A DNA stretch of 64,000 nucleotides from assembly GCA_965208945.1 (NCBI GenBank), contig OZ242366.1:2976001-3040000 (forward strand). The letters run 5' to 3'. The position numbers and the translations under genes are program-made. The stretch comes from JAPPLB01 sp965208945. GTDB taxonomy: Bacteria > Acidobacteriota > Terriglobia > Bryobacterales > UBA6623. Below the pieces are notes generated by a model. The model made no database searches. It saw nothing but the letters and a program-made list of their open reading frames with translations, and was not told where the DNA came from. Shown here piece after piece: positions 19,533 through 27,045 of the stretch (the stretch's first letter is position 1; each line of letters begins with the position of its first letter).

Positions 19533-19792
19533 AGGCTGCTGTTCTTGCGTGGCGCCGGGCGGAACGAAAGTTCGCTGGCGTCACGTTGAACACCTGAATC
19601 GCCAGCGGCAACTGGCGGAACCAAGGTGAGCCAGGACGTGCTCTGAGTTGCTGTCGCAGACTCGTGGGCGGTAAGGAATCCGTTGCGATTCGTCTCGGCA
19701 CTCCTGCTCGCCACCCCTTGCGACGGATCAGGAACTCGTCCTGTGTCCGCGGCAGGATCCCGAGACCCGCATGTTATTCTGAATTTGCGAAC
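19533..19792. other. Intergenic stretch upstream of tRNA-Gln
   Basis: 260 bases with no supported gene on either strand; open frames here are short and run through into the tRNA or repeat. No clear promoter was found for the tRNA. Confidence 0.4.
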
Positions 19793-19866
19793 TGGCCGGT
19801 CGTCCAATGGCAGGACACGGGCCTTTGGAGCCTGGAATGGAGGTTCGAGTCCTCCCCGGCCAGCCA
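19793..19866 (+). tRNA. tRNA-Gln (anticodon TTG), CCA encoded
   Basis: A full cloverleaf can be drawn. Acceptor TGGCCGG pairs with CCGGCCA; the D-arm is GTCC/GGAC; the anticodon arm is CGGGC-CTTTGGA-GCCTG with TTG at the anticodon (reads CAA/CAG); the T-arm is GGAGG-TTCGAGT-CCTCC; discriminator G at 19863, then genome-encoded CCA at 19864-19866. One G-T pair occurs in the anticodon stem. Rep183 copy 3 starts 12 bases downstream. Confidence 0.96.
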
Positions 19867-19877
19867 GATGCAAACGC

Positions 19878-20084
19878 TAGCCTGCATTTCTCACCACCCG
19901 ACGGCCGAAGCACGCGATACGACCGCCAGGACTTCGTTGCGCTTGCTTGTCGTGCTCGACGTACTGTTCAAGTACGCCTGCGCGCGCCAAGCGGCTCGCG
20001 CCTTTTTCCTCCGCCCGGCTTGCGCCTAGTCCTGACGGCCCTCTCACGCACTTCGCCTCGCCGCGTGGTGAGACATGCAGGCTA
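19878..20084 (+). repeat. Rep183 copy 3 (type A with 24-base linker)
   Basis: 207 bases from TA to TA. It is type A but carries the extra TTTTTCCTCCGCCCGG linker before the right module, as type B copies do, so modules recombine between types. The right end has one change (GAGACATGCAGG). It lies between tRNA-Gln and the 3' end of prfB, ending six bases from the prfB stop. The IS1111 site is empty. Confidence 0.9.
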
Positions 20085-20089
20085 CCCTC

Positions 20090-21218
20090 TTATTCGATTT
20101 CGCGGTCTTCGCCGGCCGTCTTTCCGGTCTTCGCATACACCAGAAATGCGTGCATGAAGGGGTCGAGGTCCCCGTCGAGCACGCGGTCGACGTCACCCTG
20201 CTCGAGCCTGGTGCGTACGTCTTTCACAAGCCGGTACGGCGCCAGAACGTAGTTGCGGATCTGGCTGCCGAAGTTGATGTCCGACTTTGAAGCTTCGAGC
20301 TTGTCCAGCTCTTTCTGCTTCTTTTTCATCTCATGGTCGTAGAGACGCGATTTCAACATCTTCAGCGCGCTCGCCTTGTTCTTGTGCTGTGAACGCTCGT
20401 TCTGGCATTGCACGACGATGCCGGTCGGCGCGTGCGTAATGCGAACCGCCGAGTCCGTCATATTGACGTGCTGCCCGCCTGCGCCTCCGGCCCGGTAGGT
20501 ATCGATGCGCAAGTCGTCAGGCCGGATGTCCACCTTGATCTGGTCATCGATCTCCGGGTAGACGAACACCGATGCAAACGAAGTATGCCGCCGCGCCGCA
20601 GAGTCGAACGGTGAAATCCGCACCAGCCGATGGACGCCGATCTCCGACCGCATCAGCCCGTACGCGTTGTCTCCGGCGACGGTGAAGGTGGCGGATTTGA
20701 GGCCAGCCTCCTCACCAGGAAGCGAGTCGGTCAGCTCCGTCTTGAACCCCTTGCGCTCAGCCCAGCGGACGTACATGCGCAATAGCATTTCGGTCCAGTC
20801 CTGCGACTCGGTGCCCCCCGCGCCCGAATGCAGCACGACGATGGCGTTCGAGTGATCGTGCTCCGCGGACAGCAGGGCCTCGGTTTCGATCTGGTCCGCG
20901 CGCTCTTCGAGCGACTTCAGCTCGTCCGCGATCTCGTCTTCGACGCTCTCGCCCTCAGCGGCAAGCTCGAAGAACGCCTCCAAGTCGGCGACGCGTCGTG
21001 AAAGCTCTTTCTCGGACTCGATCGCCTGCACGAGGCGCTTGCGCTCCTGCAAGACCGATCGGCTTTTCGCGGAGTTGTTCCAGAACGCAGGATCGGCGGT
21101 CTGCTTCTCGATGGCTTCGATTTGGGATTTCTTACCGGCCGCGTCAAAGATACCCCCGAATCCCCTGGATACGGGGACGAAGGTTGCCGAAGCCGCGGTC
21201 AAGCTCGTCTAGTGTCAT
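20090..21218 (-). CDS. prfB: Peptide chain release factor 2, with +1 programmed frameshift
   Basis: The frame from the ATG at 21218 runs 24 codons (MTLDELDRGFGNLRPR...IRGYL) and meets an in-frame TGA at 21144-21146. The site is GGGGGT-AT-CTT-TGA-C, the classical autoregulatory RF2 slip site with an internal Shine-Dalgarno-like G-run. Skipping base 21146 continues as DAAGKKSQIEAIEKQTADPAFW, giving 375 residues in total. GGQ (peptide release) is in GAGGQHVN, and SPF (stop-codon reading) in ISPFDSAARRHTSF. A frame-only annotation would start wrongly at 21202. prfB lies downstream of lipA-lnt in the same direction, but Rep183 copy 4 with IS1111 now separates them. Confidence 0.96.
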
Positions 21219-21263
21219 CAATTGCCTCTATTTTCAAGATAGCCGACCTCGCAACAAAACGAC

Positions 21264-21357
21264 TAGCCTGCATTTCTCACCACCCGACGGTCGAAGCACA
21301 CGATACGACCGCCAGGATTTCGTTGCGCTTGCTTGCCGTGCTCAACGTACTGTTCAA
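21264..21357 (+). repeat. Rep183 copy 4, left half (type A, split by IS1111)
   Basis: Standard left end (TAGCCTGCATTTCTCACCAC) down to CTGTTCAA, where IS1111 copy 1 begins. Joining it to the right half at 22797-22887 with a single AA restores exactly 183 bases. Confidence 0.93.
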
Positions 21358-21409
21358 TATATGGTTCGCTCCCGGGATGTCCACCTATTCCTTCTTGCTG
21401 AACGTTGGT

Positions 21410-21530
21410 CTGCGCCAATATATCCGACCTCTAGGTGGAACCGCGCTGGTTCCGGGCCATGATGGGGTCCGCACGTCCCGCTCCTCATAAGTACGCCGAC
21501 CTGTGAGGGCCATGAACAGTAACAGGATTC
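21410..21530 (-). ncRNA. Candidate bridge RNA (seekRNA) of IS1111 copy 1
   Basis: In the non-coding end after the transposase gene, two segments match the insertion site in Rep183 (TACTGTTC-AA-GTACGCC) on opposite strands. TGAACAGTA at 21513-21521 is the complement of the left half, and AAGTACGCC at 21489-21497 equals the right half. CCTGT/ACAGG (21500-21504 with 21522-21526) forms a stem round the first. Further along the transcript, AATATAT at 21417-21423 equals the element's own left junction, GATGGGGT at 21461-21468 is one base off the complement of the right end, and a GGAACC/GGTTCC hairpin lies between them. The transcript's exact ends are not known. Confidence 0.75.
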
Positions 21531-21621
21531 GGTGACGCCGGTACGACCGTTTTGTCCATCAATCGGGAGTAAGCAGACAAACTGTGAGCTCCTGGTAGTG
21601 CTACGGCGGACCGCAGGGCGG

Positions 21622-22695
21622 TTAACCCGCCGGGGCTGGTTGCCGCTGTTGAGAGAAGCGCTGGCCGCTGCTCAGCAAGGCCCATGCGATGCGCGCCAGC
21701 CGTGCCGCCAGCGCCACGATCACGACCCGCCGATCTTTGTTCAGGAGCATCCGCCGCAGCCACTGGCCGAGTTGGTCGCTGCGCTTCGCGAGCACGTCGA
21801 GGCTCGAGCGGGCACAGTGCACCAGCAGCGTCCGGACGTAGCGGTTGCCGCGCTTGCTGATGCCTCCCAAGCGCTGCTTGCCTCCGCTGGAGTACTCTCT
21901 CGGCACCAGACCCAACCAAGCAGCGACGTCGCGCCCCTTCTCGAAGGCCTCGGCGTTGCCGATCGTCGCCACCAAGGCCGTCGCTGTCTGCACGCCGATG
22001 CCGGGGATCTCTCTGAGCCGCCGGCAGGCCTCGCTCGCCTGCGCTTTCCTCAGCAGATAGGTGTTGACTTGCTGAATCTTCTCTGCCAGCACTTGCCATT
22101 CGGCAAACATGCCCGCCAGCAGCGCCCGCATTTCGTCGGACAGGCCGTTATCGGCGTCCTCGAGGATCTCCGGCAGACGGACCACAAACCAACGCTTGCC
22201 CTGTGGAAGGGTGATGCCGCGTTCCAGCAGAAAGGCGCGCGCCTGGTTGATCAACTGCGTCGAGTTGCCCACCAGCCGCGAGCGATAGCGGTGCAGCGAC
22301 TGCATCGACAGTTGTTGCTCGCTCTTGACCGCCACGAAGCGCATGCTCGGCCGCAGACAGGCTTCCGCGCAGGCCTCGGCGTCCGTCGAGTCGTTCTTGT
22401 CGCGCTTCACAAAGGGCTTCACATATTTGGGCGGCATCAGCTTCACGTCGTGCCCCTGGGCCAGCAGTTGGCGGCCCAGGTGATGGGCGCCGCAGCAGGC
22501 TTCCATGCCGATACGGCAGGGCTGCATCTGGGCGGTCACCTCCAGCAGCTTGCCCTTCGAGTAGCGGCGACGGGTGAGCACCCGGCCGGTTGCGTCCAAG
22601 CCGACCAAGTCGACGTTGTGTTTTGCTAGATCGAGGCCGATCGTGACGACCTCCTTCCATACGCTCTTGCGGGATGATCGCTGGGTCGTTGCCAT
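21622..22695 (-). CDS. IS110-family transposase (IS1111 subgroup), copy 1
   Basis: 357 residues. The N-terminal DEDD (RuvC-like) domain begins TIGLDLAKHNVDLVGLD (first Asp), has RIGMEACCGAHHLGRQL (Glu) and KNDSTDAEACAEA (Asp pair); a coiled middle follows. The C-terminal Transposase_20 domain contains REIPGIGVQTATALVATIG and, in the catalytic-Ser region, PREYSSGGKQRLGGISKRG. It recombines donor and target at a dinucleotide core guided by an RNA. The ATG at 22695 has GAGAGGAAAC eight bases upstream; a longer frame to 22854 runs out of the element into Rep183 and is rejected. The protein is identical to the copy at 58586-59659. Confidence 0.95.
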   Translation of the reverse strand: MATTQRSSRKSVWKEVVTIGLDLAKHNVDLVGLDATGRVLTRRRYSKGKLLEVTAQMQPCRIGMEACCGAHHLGRQLLAQGHDVKLMPPKYVKPFVKRDKNDSTDAEACAEACLRPSMRFVAVKSEQQLSMQSLHRYRSRLVGNSTQLINQARAFLLERGITLPQGKRWFVVRLPEILEDADNGLSDEMRALLAGMFAEWQVLAEKIQQVNTYLLRKAQASEACRRLREIPGIGVQTATALVATIGNAEAFEKGRDVAAWLGLVPREYSSGGKQRLGGISKRGNRYVRTLLVHCARSSLDVLAKRSDQLGQWLRRMLLNKDRRVVIVALAARLARIAWALLSSGQRFSQQRQPAPAG

Positions 22696-22796
22696 GATGG
22701 TTTCCTCTCGGTTCGTGAACTGCGGCCGGGGACGGCCGTTGCTACCAGCATGGCCGAACTCGACGACGCAGCGGAAGTGGGAGCGAACCATCCCAT

Positions 22797-22887
22797 AAGT
22801 ACGCCTGCGCGCGTCAAGCGGCTCGCGCCTCGCCCTGACGGCCCTCTCACCCACTTCGCCTCGCCACGTGGTGAGAAATGCAGGCTA
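22797..22887 (+). repeat. Rep183 copy 4, right half
   Basis: Begins AAGTACGCCTGCGCG and ends at the standard right terminus with TA at 22886-22887. It overlaps the 3' end of lnt, whose reading frame runs through the terminus. Confidence 0.93.
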
Positions 22888-24391
22888 GACCGCCGCCGGC
22901 CGCAAGCCAGCAAAGCCACAGGAACCATTGGCCCCAACGAGTGAACACGGTCAGCTCCGTTCGGTAGTTGAAACGTGCAACCAGCACGTCCTGCTCGAAT
23001 GACGGAAGCGATGCCGTAACCCGGCCGATCGGGTCGATCACGGAAGTGACGCCGTCGTTTGTCGCCCGCAGCAGCCAGCGTCCGTTCTCGAGTGCGCGCA
23101 TGCGAGCGATCAGCAGATGGTGGTGGCGGGCGGCGCTGCTGCCGTACCAACTGTCGTTCGAGATGTTCACCAGCACCTCCGCCCCTTGGCGCACGAACTC
23201 GCACACGCCGCGCAGGAACACGGATTCATAGCAAATGAACGTGCCCACGCGATGCCCTCCGACCTCGGTCACAACGACGCGGCTGCCAGGGTGGAAGTTG
23301 CCGGCCTCGAGCGTGATCTTTTCAACGAACAGTGAGAACGGCCACGGCACGAACTCCCCAAACGGAACGAGAAACATCTTGTCGTATTGCGAAACGACAT
23401 CGCCTCTCTCGTTTACGATCAACGCGCTGTTCAGCGGCTGCTTGCCGTCCGCGCCTCCCCGCTCGACGGAATTGAAGATGATGGGAGCATCAACGCTCGC
23501 CGCCAGTCTACGGAGAAAGCCGCGGATCGACGCATCCATCGAGTAGTAGGCCGGCACCGGGTATTCGGGCCAAATAACCAGCGCCGGCGGAGTCGAATCC
23601 TTCTCCACGGCGACACCCGTGGAGAGATGCGCCATGCGCGCGAGGTGTTGCTCATGCCGCGCATGGTCCCATCCTCCCGATCGAAGCTCGTCCGGGAGGA
23701 CGTTGGGCTGGACAAGACGGACGGTCTCTCGCGGCGCGGCAACGTCAGGAAGCGCGGGCAGGAAAGGCAGAAGCAGCAGTGGAGCCAACCAGAGCGCCTC
23801 CCGCCGCAACCTCCGCAGGAACAGGACAGCGACCGCGACATTCACCATCGCCAGCACGAACGACAGACCGTAGATTCCGGTCAGAGGCGCCAGGCGAGGC
23901 AACAGCGGCATTTCGATGCCGGCGTTTCCCAACTGCAACCACGTGAACGCCAGGTACTGATGCAATCCTTCGAAAGAAACCCACAAAGCCGTTACAACGG
24001 GGATCGCCCATGACCGCTTCATCAACGGTCCCGCGGCGACCGAGAACACGGCCAGATACAGTCCCTTGTACAGGAAAAACCCCATGAAAATGGCGCCGGC
24101 GCCCGGTGCTGAAAGGCCGGCGTAGCTGTGCATCACGCCGTAGATCCAATAGCAGGCTCCACCCCAGTAGATCGAGCCCGCCAACCATCCCATGAGGAAC
24201 CGCGCCCGCCACGCATCTTCGCGGGCGCACGCGATGAGAAGAGGAGCAACCGCAACGGGAGCCAACCACGTGAAGCCGAATCGAGGAAAGACCAGAACCT
24301 GGAGCAGGCCGCTCAGCGCAGCGAGTGGGAAAGAATACGCTCGGGAAGAGCAGCACGGAACAGGCCCGACCCTTCGAACGAGAGTTGTCAC
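22847..24391 (-). CDS. lnt: Apolipoprotein N-acyltransferase, C-terminus extended by repeat sequence
   Basis: 514 residues. Eight or so membrane segments are followed by a carbon-nitrogen hydrolase domain. The catalytic residues are visible: Glu in IWPEYPVP, Lys in YDKMFLVPFGE, Cys in GTFICYESVF. It adds the third acyl chain to lipoproteins in the inner membrane (periplasmic face). The GTG start overlaps the lipA stop (GTGA), so the two are translationally coupled. The final 13 residues (LACISHHVARRSG) are encoded by the Rep183 terminus, showing that the native stop region was displaced by the repeat. Confidence 0.93.
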   Translation of the reverse strand: MTTLVRRVGPVPCCSSRAYSFPLAALSGLLQVLVFPRFGFTWLAPVAVAPLLIACAREDAWRARFLMGWLAGSIYWGGACYWIYGVMHSYAGLSAPGAGAIFMGFFLYKGLYLAVFSVAAGPLMKRSWAIPVVTALWVSFEGLHQYLAFTWLQLGNAGIEMPLLPRLAPLTGIYGLSFVLAMVNVAVAVLFLRRLRREALWLAPLLLLPFLPALPDVAAPRETVRLVQPNVLPDELRSGGWDHARHEQHLARMAHLSTGVAVEKDSTPPALVIWPEYPVPAYYSMDASIRGFLRRLAASVDAPIIFNSVERGGADGKQPLNSALIVNERGDVVSQYDKMFLVPFGEFVPWPFSLFVEKITLEAGNFHPGSRVVVTEVGGHRVGTFICYESVFLRGVCEFVRQGAEVLVNISNDSWYGSSAARHHHLLIARMRALENGRWLLRATNDGVTSVIDPIGRVTASLPSFEQDVLVARFNYRTELTVFTRWGQWFLWLCWLAAGGGLACISHHVARRSG

Positions 24392-25305
24392 GCCGTTGCC
24401 ACGGCGCTCTCTGCGACTTGCTCGGCCATGTAGGAACTCCGCACCAGCGGTCCGCTGAAGACCGCCCGGAAGCCGATCGACTCGCCGTACTCGCGATAGG
24501 TTTCAAACACTTCCGGTCGAACGAACTCCTCGACCGGGAGGCGCCGCCGCGCGGGCTGAAGGTATTGGCCGATCGTGACGACATCGGTGTCTGCCGCGCG
24601 CAGATCGTCAAGCAACCGGCGAACCTCGGCCTCGGTTTCACCCAGTCCGACCATCAAGCCCGACTTCGTCATCACCTGTGGCCGGTAGCGTTTTGCGAAC
24701 GCCAGAACTTGCAGAGAGCGCTCATAGATCGCCTGAGGGCGCACCCGGCGGTAGAGTCTCGATACGGTTTCCATATTGTGGTTGAAAACATCCGGACCGG
24801 CTTCGAGAACCCGCGCCACGGCGTCCGTGTCGCCGAGGAAATCGGGAGTCAGCACTTCGACCCGCGCTTCCCGCAGGAGCTTTTGCACGGCCCTCACGGT
24901 CTGCGCGAAGTGATCGCTACCGCCATCGGGAAGCTCATCGCGGTTGACGCTCGTGATCACGACATGGCGCAGTCCCATGCGGCGAGCCATTTCGGCAACG
25001 AGCCGCGGTTCATCCGGGTCGAGAGCCTCAGGCGTTCCCTGGGGCACCGCGCAGAAACCGCAACGCCGCGAGCAGACGTTTCCCAGGATCATGAACGTGG
25101 CGATCTTGCGGCTGAAGCACTCGTGAATGTTTGGGCAGCGCGCCGACTCGCAGACCGTGTGCAGGTTGCGCTCGCGGAACTCGATCTTGAGGTCGTGAAG
25201 AGCCCGATAGTGCGTAGTGCCGCTACGCACCCATTCCGGCAGGCGCGGGCCGGACGTCCGTTGCGGCGAAGCGATTTGAATCAGGTCCACGGGAATAACC
25301 TGCAT
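24388..25305 (-). CDS. lipA: Lipoyl synthase LipA, start codon within Rep183
   Basis: 305 residues. LipA is a radical-SAM enzyme that inserts two sulfurs into octanoyl groups. Both cluster motifs are present: CESARCPNIHEC (auxiliary cluster, CX4CX5C) and CSRRCGFC (radical SAM CX3CX2C). The C-terminal Ser ligand is in GPLVRSSYMAEQ. The listed ATG (25305) lies in the left terminus of Rep183 copy 5, so residues 1-3 (MQV) are repeat-encoded. A GTG at 25290 is the likely ancestral start but has a weak ribosome-binding site, whereas the repeat provides GGGTGGTGAG just before its ATG. The gene order lipA-lnt-prfB looks like one operon interrupted after lnt. Confidence 0.95.
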   Translation of the reverse strand: MQVIPVDLIQIASPQRTSGPRLPEWVRSGTTHYRALHDLKIEFRERNLHTVCESARCPNIHECFSRKIATFMILGNVCSRRCGFCAVPQGTPEALDPDEPRLVAEMARRMGLRHVVITSVNRDELPDGGSDHFAQTVRAVQKLLREARVEVLTPDFLGDTDAVARVLEAGPDVFNHNMETVSRLYRRVRPQAIYERSLQVLAFAKRYRPQVMTKSGLMVGLGETEAEVRRLLDDLRAADTDVVTIGQYLQPARRRLPVEEFVRPEVFETYREYGESIGFRAVFSGPLVRSSYMAEQVAESAVATA

Positions 25306-25478
25306 TTCTCACCACCCGACGGTCGAAGCACACGATAGGACTGCCAGGACTTCGTTGCGCTTGCTTGCCGTGCTCAACGTACTGTTCAAGTACGCCTGCG
25401 CGCGCCAAGCGGCTCGCGCCTCGTCCTGACGGCCCTCTCACGCACTTCGCCTCGCCACGTGGTGAGAAATGCAGGATA
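25296..25478 (+). repeat. Rep183 copy 5 (type A, complete)
   Basis: 183 bases from TA to TA. The left end is TAACCTGC (A outermost), the right end GCAGGATA, so the outer pair is imperfect. It contains an unoccupied IS1111 site identical to the occupied ones (TACTGTTCAAGTACGCC). Its left terminus provides the ATG of lipA on the minus strand. Confidence 0.92.
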
Positions 25479-25525
25479 ACAGGAGCGGGCAGCGACTCCT
25501 TATTCTCCCATGGGAGAAACCCGAC

Positions 25526-26113
25526 TCAGGGCCGCCGCAGAATCGTCTGCAAGCCGTCGGCGCGCATTCTGTTCTGGGCGTCCTTGGCCTCGTTGACGCT
25601 CGCGAACGGGCCGACCACGACGCGGTGCCAGCCATCCCCGCCCTTGTCATAGAGCGCGACGGGGTATTGCTTGTCTTTCAGCTTGCTGACCAGCAACTGG
25701 GCATCGGACCGTACCCGCAACGCCGCCACTTGAACATGAATGCCCCGAGCGATCTGAGCGCCCGTCGCTGCCGCAGGCGCCGCGGGGGCCGCAACCTTCT
25801 CAGGCGGAGGGGCGGGCTTCGCCGCAGGCTCAGGCGGTTCCGGCTTCACGGGCGCCGGCGGCGGCGATAGAACTTCTCGCGACTTGGGCGCATCTTCGAG
25901 CAACGTGTCCGGGATGCGAACATCGGTCACTTCCGGTTCGGGCGCAAGGTTGCTGGTGGCCGCCATCACTCGATCCTGCTGCCCGCGGCTGAAGCCGACC
26001 GTGTAGCCGAACGAGAAAAAGACCGCAAACAGAACTACGACTACGAAGAACAAGCTCAGCAACTGCTTGTTCCCGAGAACAAGTTCAAACTCTTCGTCTT
26101 GCCGGGAGGGCAT
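25526..26113 (-). CDS. SPOR-domain membrane protein
   Basis: 195 residues. A short cytoplasmic N-terminus (MPSRQDEEFELVLGNKQ) precedes one membrane segment (LLSLFFVVVVLFAVFFSFGYTVG). A Pro/Ala/Lys-rich linker (residues about 75-115) leads to a C-terminal SPOR domain (IHVQVAALRVRSDAQLLVSKL...YRVVVGPF-like WHRVVVGPFASVNEA). SPOR domains bind denuded glycan strands of septal peptidoglycan, so a cell-division or wall-linked role is likely. A perfect inverted repeat lies just before the start. Confidence 0.88.
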   Translation of the reverse strand: MPSRQDEEFELVLGNKQLLSLFFVVVVLFAVFFSFGYTVGFSRGQQDRVMAATSNLAPEPEVTDVRIPDTLLEDAPKSREVLSPPPAPVKPEPPEPAAKPAPPPEKVAAPAAPAAATGAQIARGIHVQVAALRVRSDAQLLVSKLKDKQYPVALYDKGGDGWHRVVVGPFASVNEAKDAQNRMRADGLQTILRRP

Positions 26114-26118
26114 ATGAA

Positions 26119-26142
26119 CCCATTGTACCTAAAAACAATGGG
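26119..26142. other. Perfect 8-bp hairpin between slipin and SPOR genes
   Basis: CCCATTGT-ACCTAAAA-ACAATGGG, an 8-bp stem with an 8-base loop, in the 53-base gap between two minus-strand genes. On the minus strand the loop holds a T-run but no T-run follows the stem, so it is not a textbook terminator; it could be an attenuating or processing hairpin, or an operator. Confidence 0.4.
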
Positions 26143-26166
26143 ATCCGAAGATGTTTTGAAATCGGC

Positions 26167-26982
26167 CTATGCCGACGTGCTCTGCGGCGGCTCGCCGCCA
26201 TCTCCGTCCCGTGTTGGGCCGCCCATCTGCTCGGCCCACTTCGCCACTCCTTGAAACAGATCGATGGGCAATGGGAACACGACCGTAGTGTTTTTCTCCG
26301 TGCCGATCTCCGTCAAGGTCTGCAGGTAGCGTAGCGTCACCGATGTCGGCTGGCTCGACAAGGCGCGGGCGGCTTCGGTGAGTTTCGTCGCGGCCTGCAT
26401 CTCGCCATCCGCGTGGATGACTTTCGCGCGCCGCTCGCGCTCGGCTTCGGCTTGCCGCGCGATGGCCCGGATCATCTGCTCGGGCAGATCGACATTCTTG
26501 ACTTCGACGGCCTGGACCTTGATTCCCCAATGCTCGGTGTGCTCGTCCAAAGTGGCCTGGATCTGCGCATTCAACTTCTCTCGTTCGCTCAACAACTCGT
26601 CGAGGTCCGCTTCACCGAGCACGGCGCGCAGCCGTGTCTGAGCAAGCTGGGAGGTCGCGTGCACATAGTGTGACACCTCGACCACCGACTTCGCCGGGTC
26701 GATGACGCGGAAGAAGATCACCGCACTGACTTTCACCGTGACGTTGTCGCGCGTAACGACGTCCTGGGGAGGAACGTCCAGCGTCTCCACCCGCAACGAA
26801 ATGCGAACGATGCGATCGATCGGCGCAAACACCAACACCAACCCCGGACCCTTCGGCCGCGGCAACAAACGGCCCAGGCGAAAGATCACGCCTCGTTCAT
26901 ATTCGGGCAGGATCTTGATGCAGTTGATCAAGTACAGAACCACGATGAAGATGAAGACATAGCTCAAGTTGAAACCAAACAT
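26167..26982 (-). CDS. Slipin (stomatin/SPFH band 7) membrane protein
   Basis: About 271 residues. One N-terminal membrane segment (YVFIFIVVLYLINCI) is followed directly by the SPFH/band 7 domain (ILPEYERGVIFRLGRL, PRPKGPGLVLVFAPIDRIVRISLR, PPQDVVTRDNVTVKV), then a coiled region (RQAEAERERRAKVIHADGE) and C-terminal TEIGTEKNTTVVFPLP. These proteins scaffold membrane microdomains and are the classical partner of the NfeD protease encoded just upstream (36-base gap after removing the poor start). The ATG at 26982 is chosen because GGAGGAG precedes it; the in-frame start at 27009 would add nine Arg-rich residues. Confidence 0.93.
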   Translation of the reverse strand: MFGFNLSYVFIFIVVLYLINCIKILPEYERGVIFRLGRLLPRPKGPGLVLVFAPIDRIVRISLRVETLDVPPQDVVTRDNVTVKVSAVIFFRVIDPAKSVVEVSHYVHATSQLAQTRLRAVLGEADLDELLSEREKLNAQIQATLDEHTEHWGIKVQAVEVKNVDLPEQMIRAIARQAEAERERRAKVIHADGEMQAATKLTEAARALSSQPTSVTLRYLQTLTEIGTEKNTTVVFPLPIDLFQGVAKWAEQMGGPTRDGDGGEPPQSTSA

Positions 26983-27045
26983 AACGTTTCTTCTCCTCCG
27001 CCGCGTCACAAGCGGCGATCCATGAAACTCTTCGCTGCTCCCGGA

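Larger units (their letters stand above)
21358..22796 (-). mobile_element. IS1111-type (IS110 family) insertion sequence, copy 1
   Basis: 1,439 bases between two AA dinucleotides. The 13-bp inverted repeats ATGGTTCGCTCCC (21361-21373) and GGGAGCGAACCAT (22779-22791) are sub-terminal, set 3 and 5 bases in from the ends, as is typical of the IS1111 subgroup. There is no longer target duplication. A 264-base non-coding region follows the transposase gene (21358-21621), also typical. The second copy at 58322-59760 appears identical and sits at the same place in another Rep183. Confidence 0.93.

Noticed and set aside
21532..22629. 365-codon plus-strand ORF inside IS1111 (and the same at 58496-59593)
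   Set aside because: Opposite-strand shadow of the transposase gene. The protein lacks any IS accessory motif, and the frame overlaps the likely guide-RNA end.
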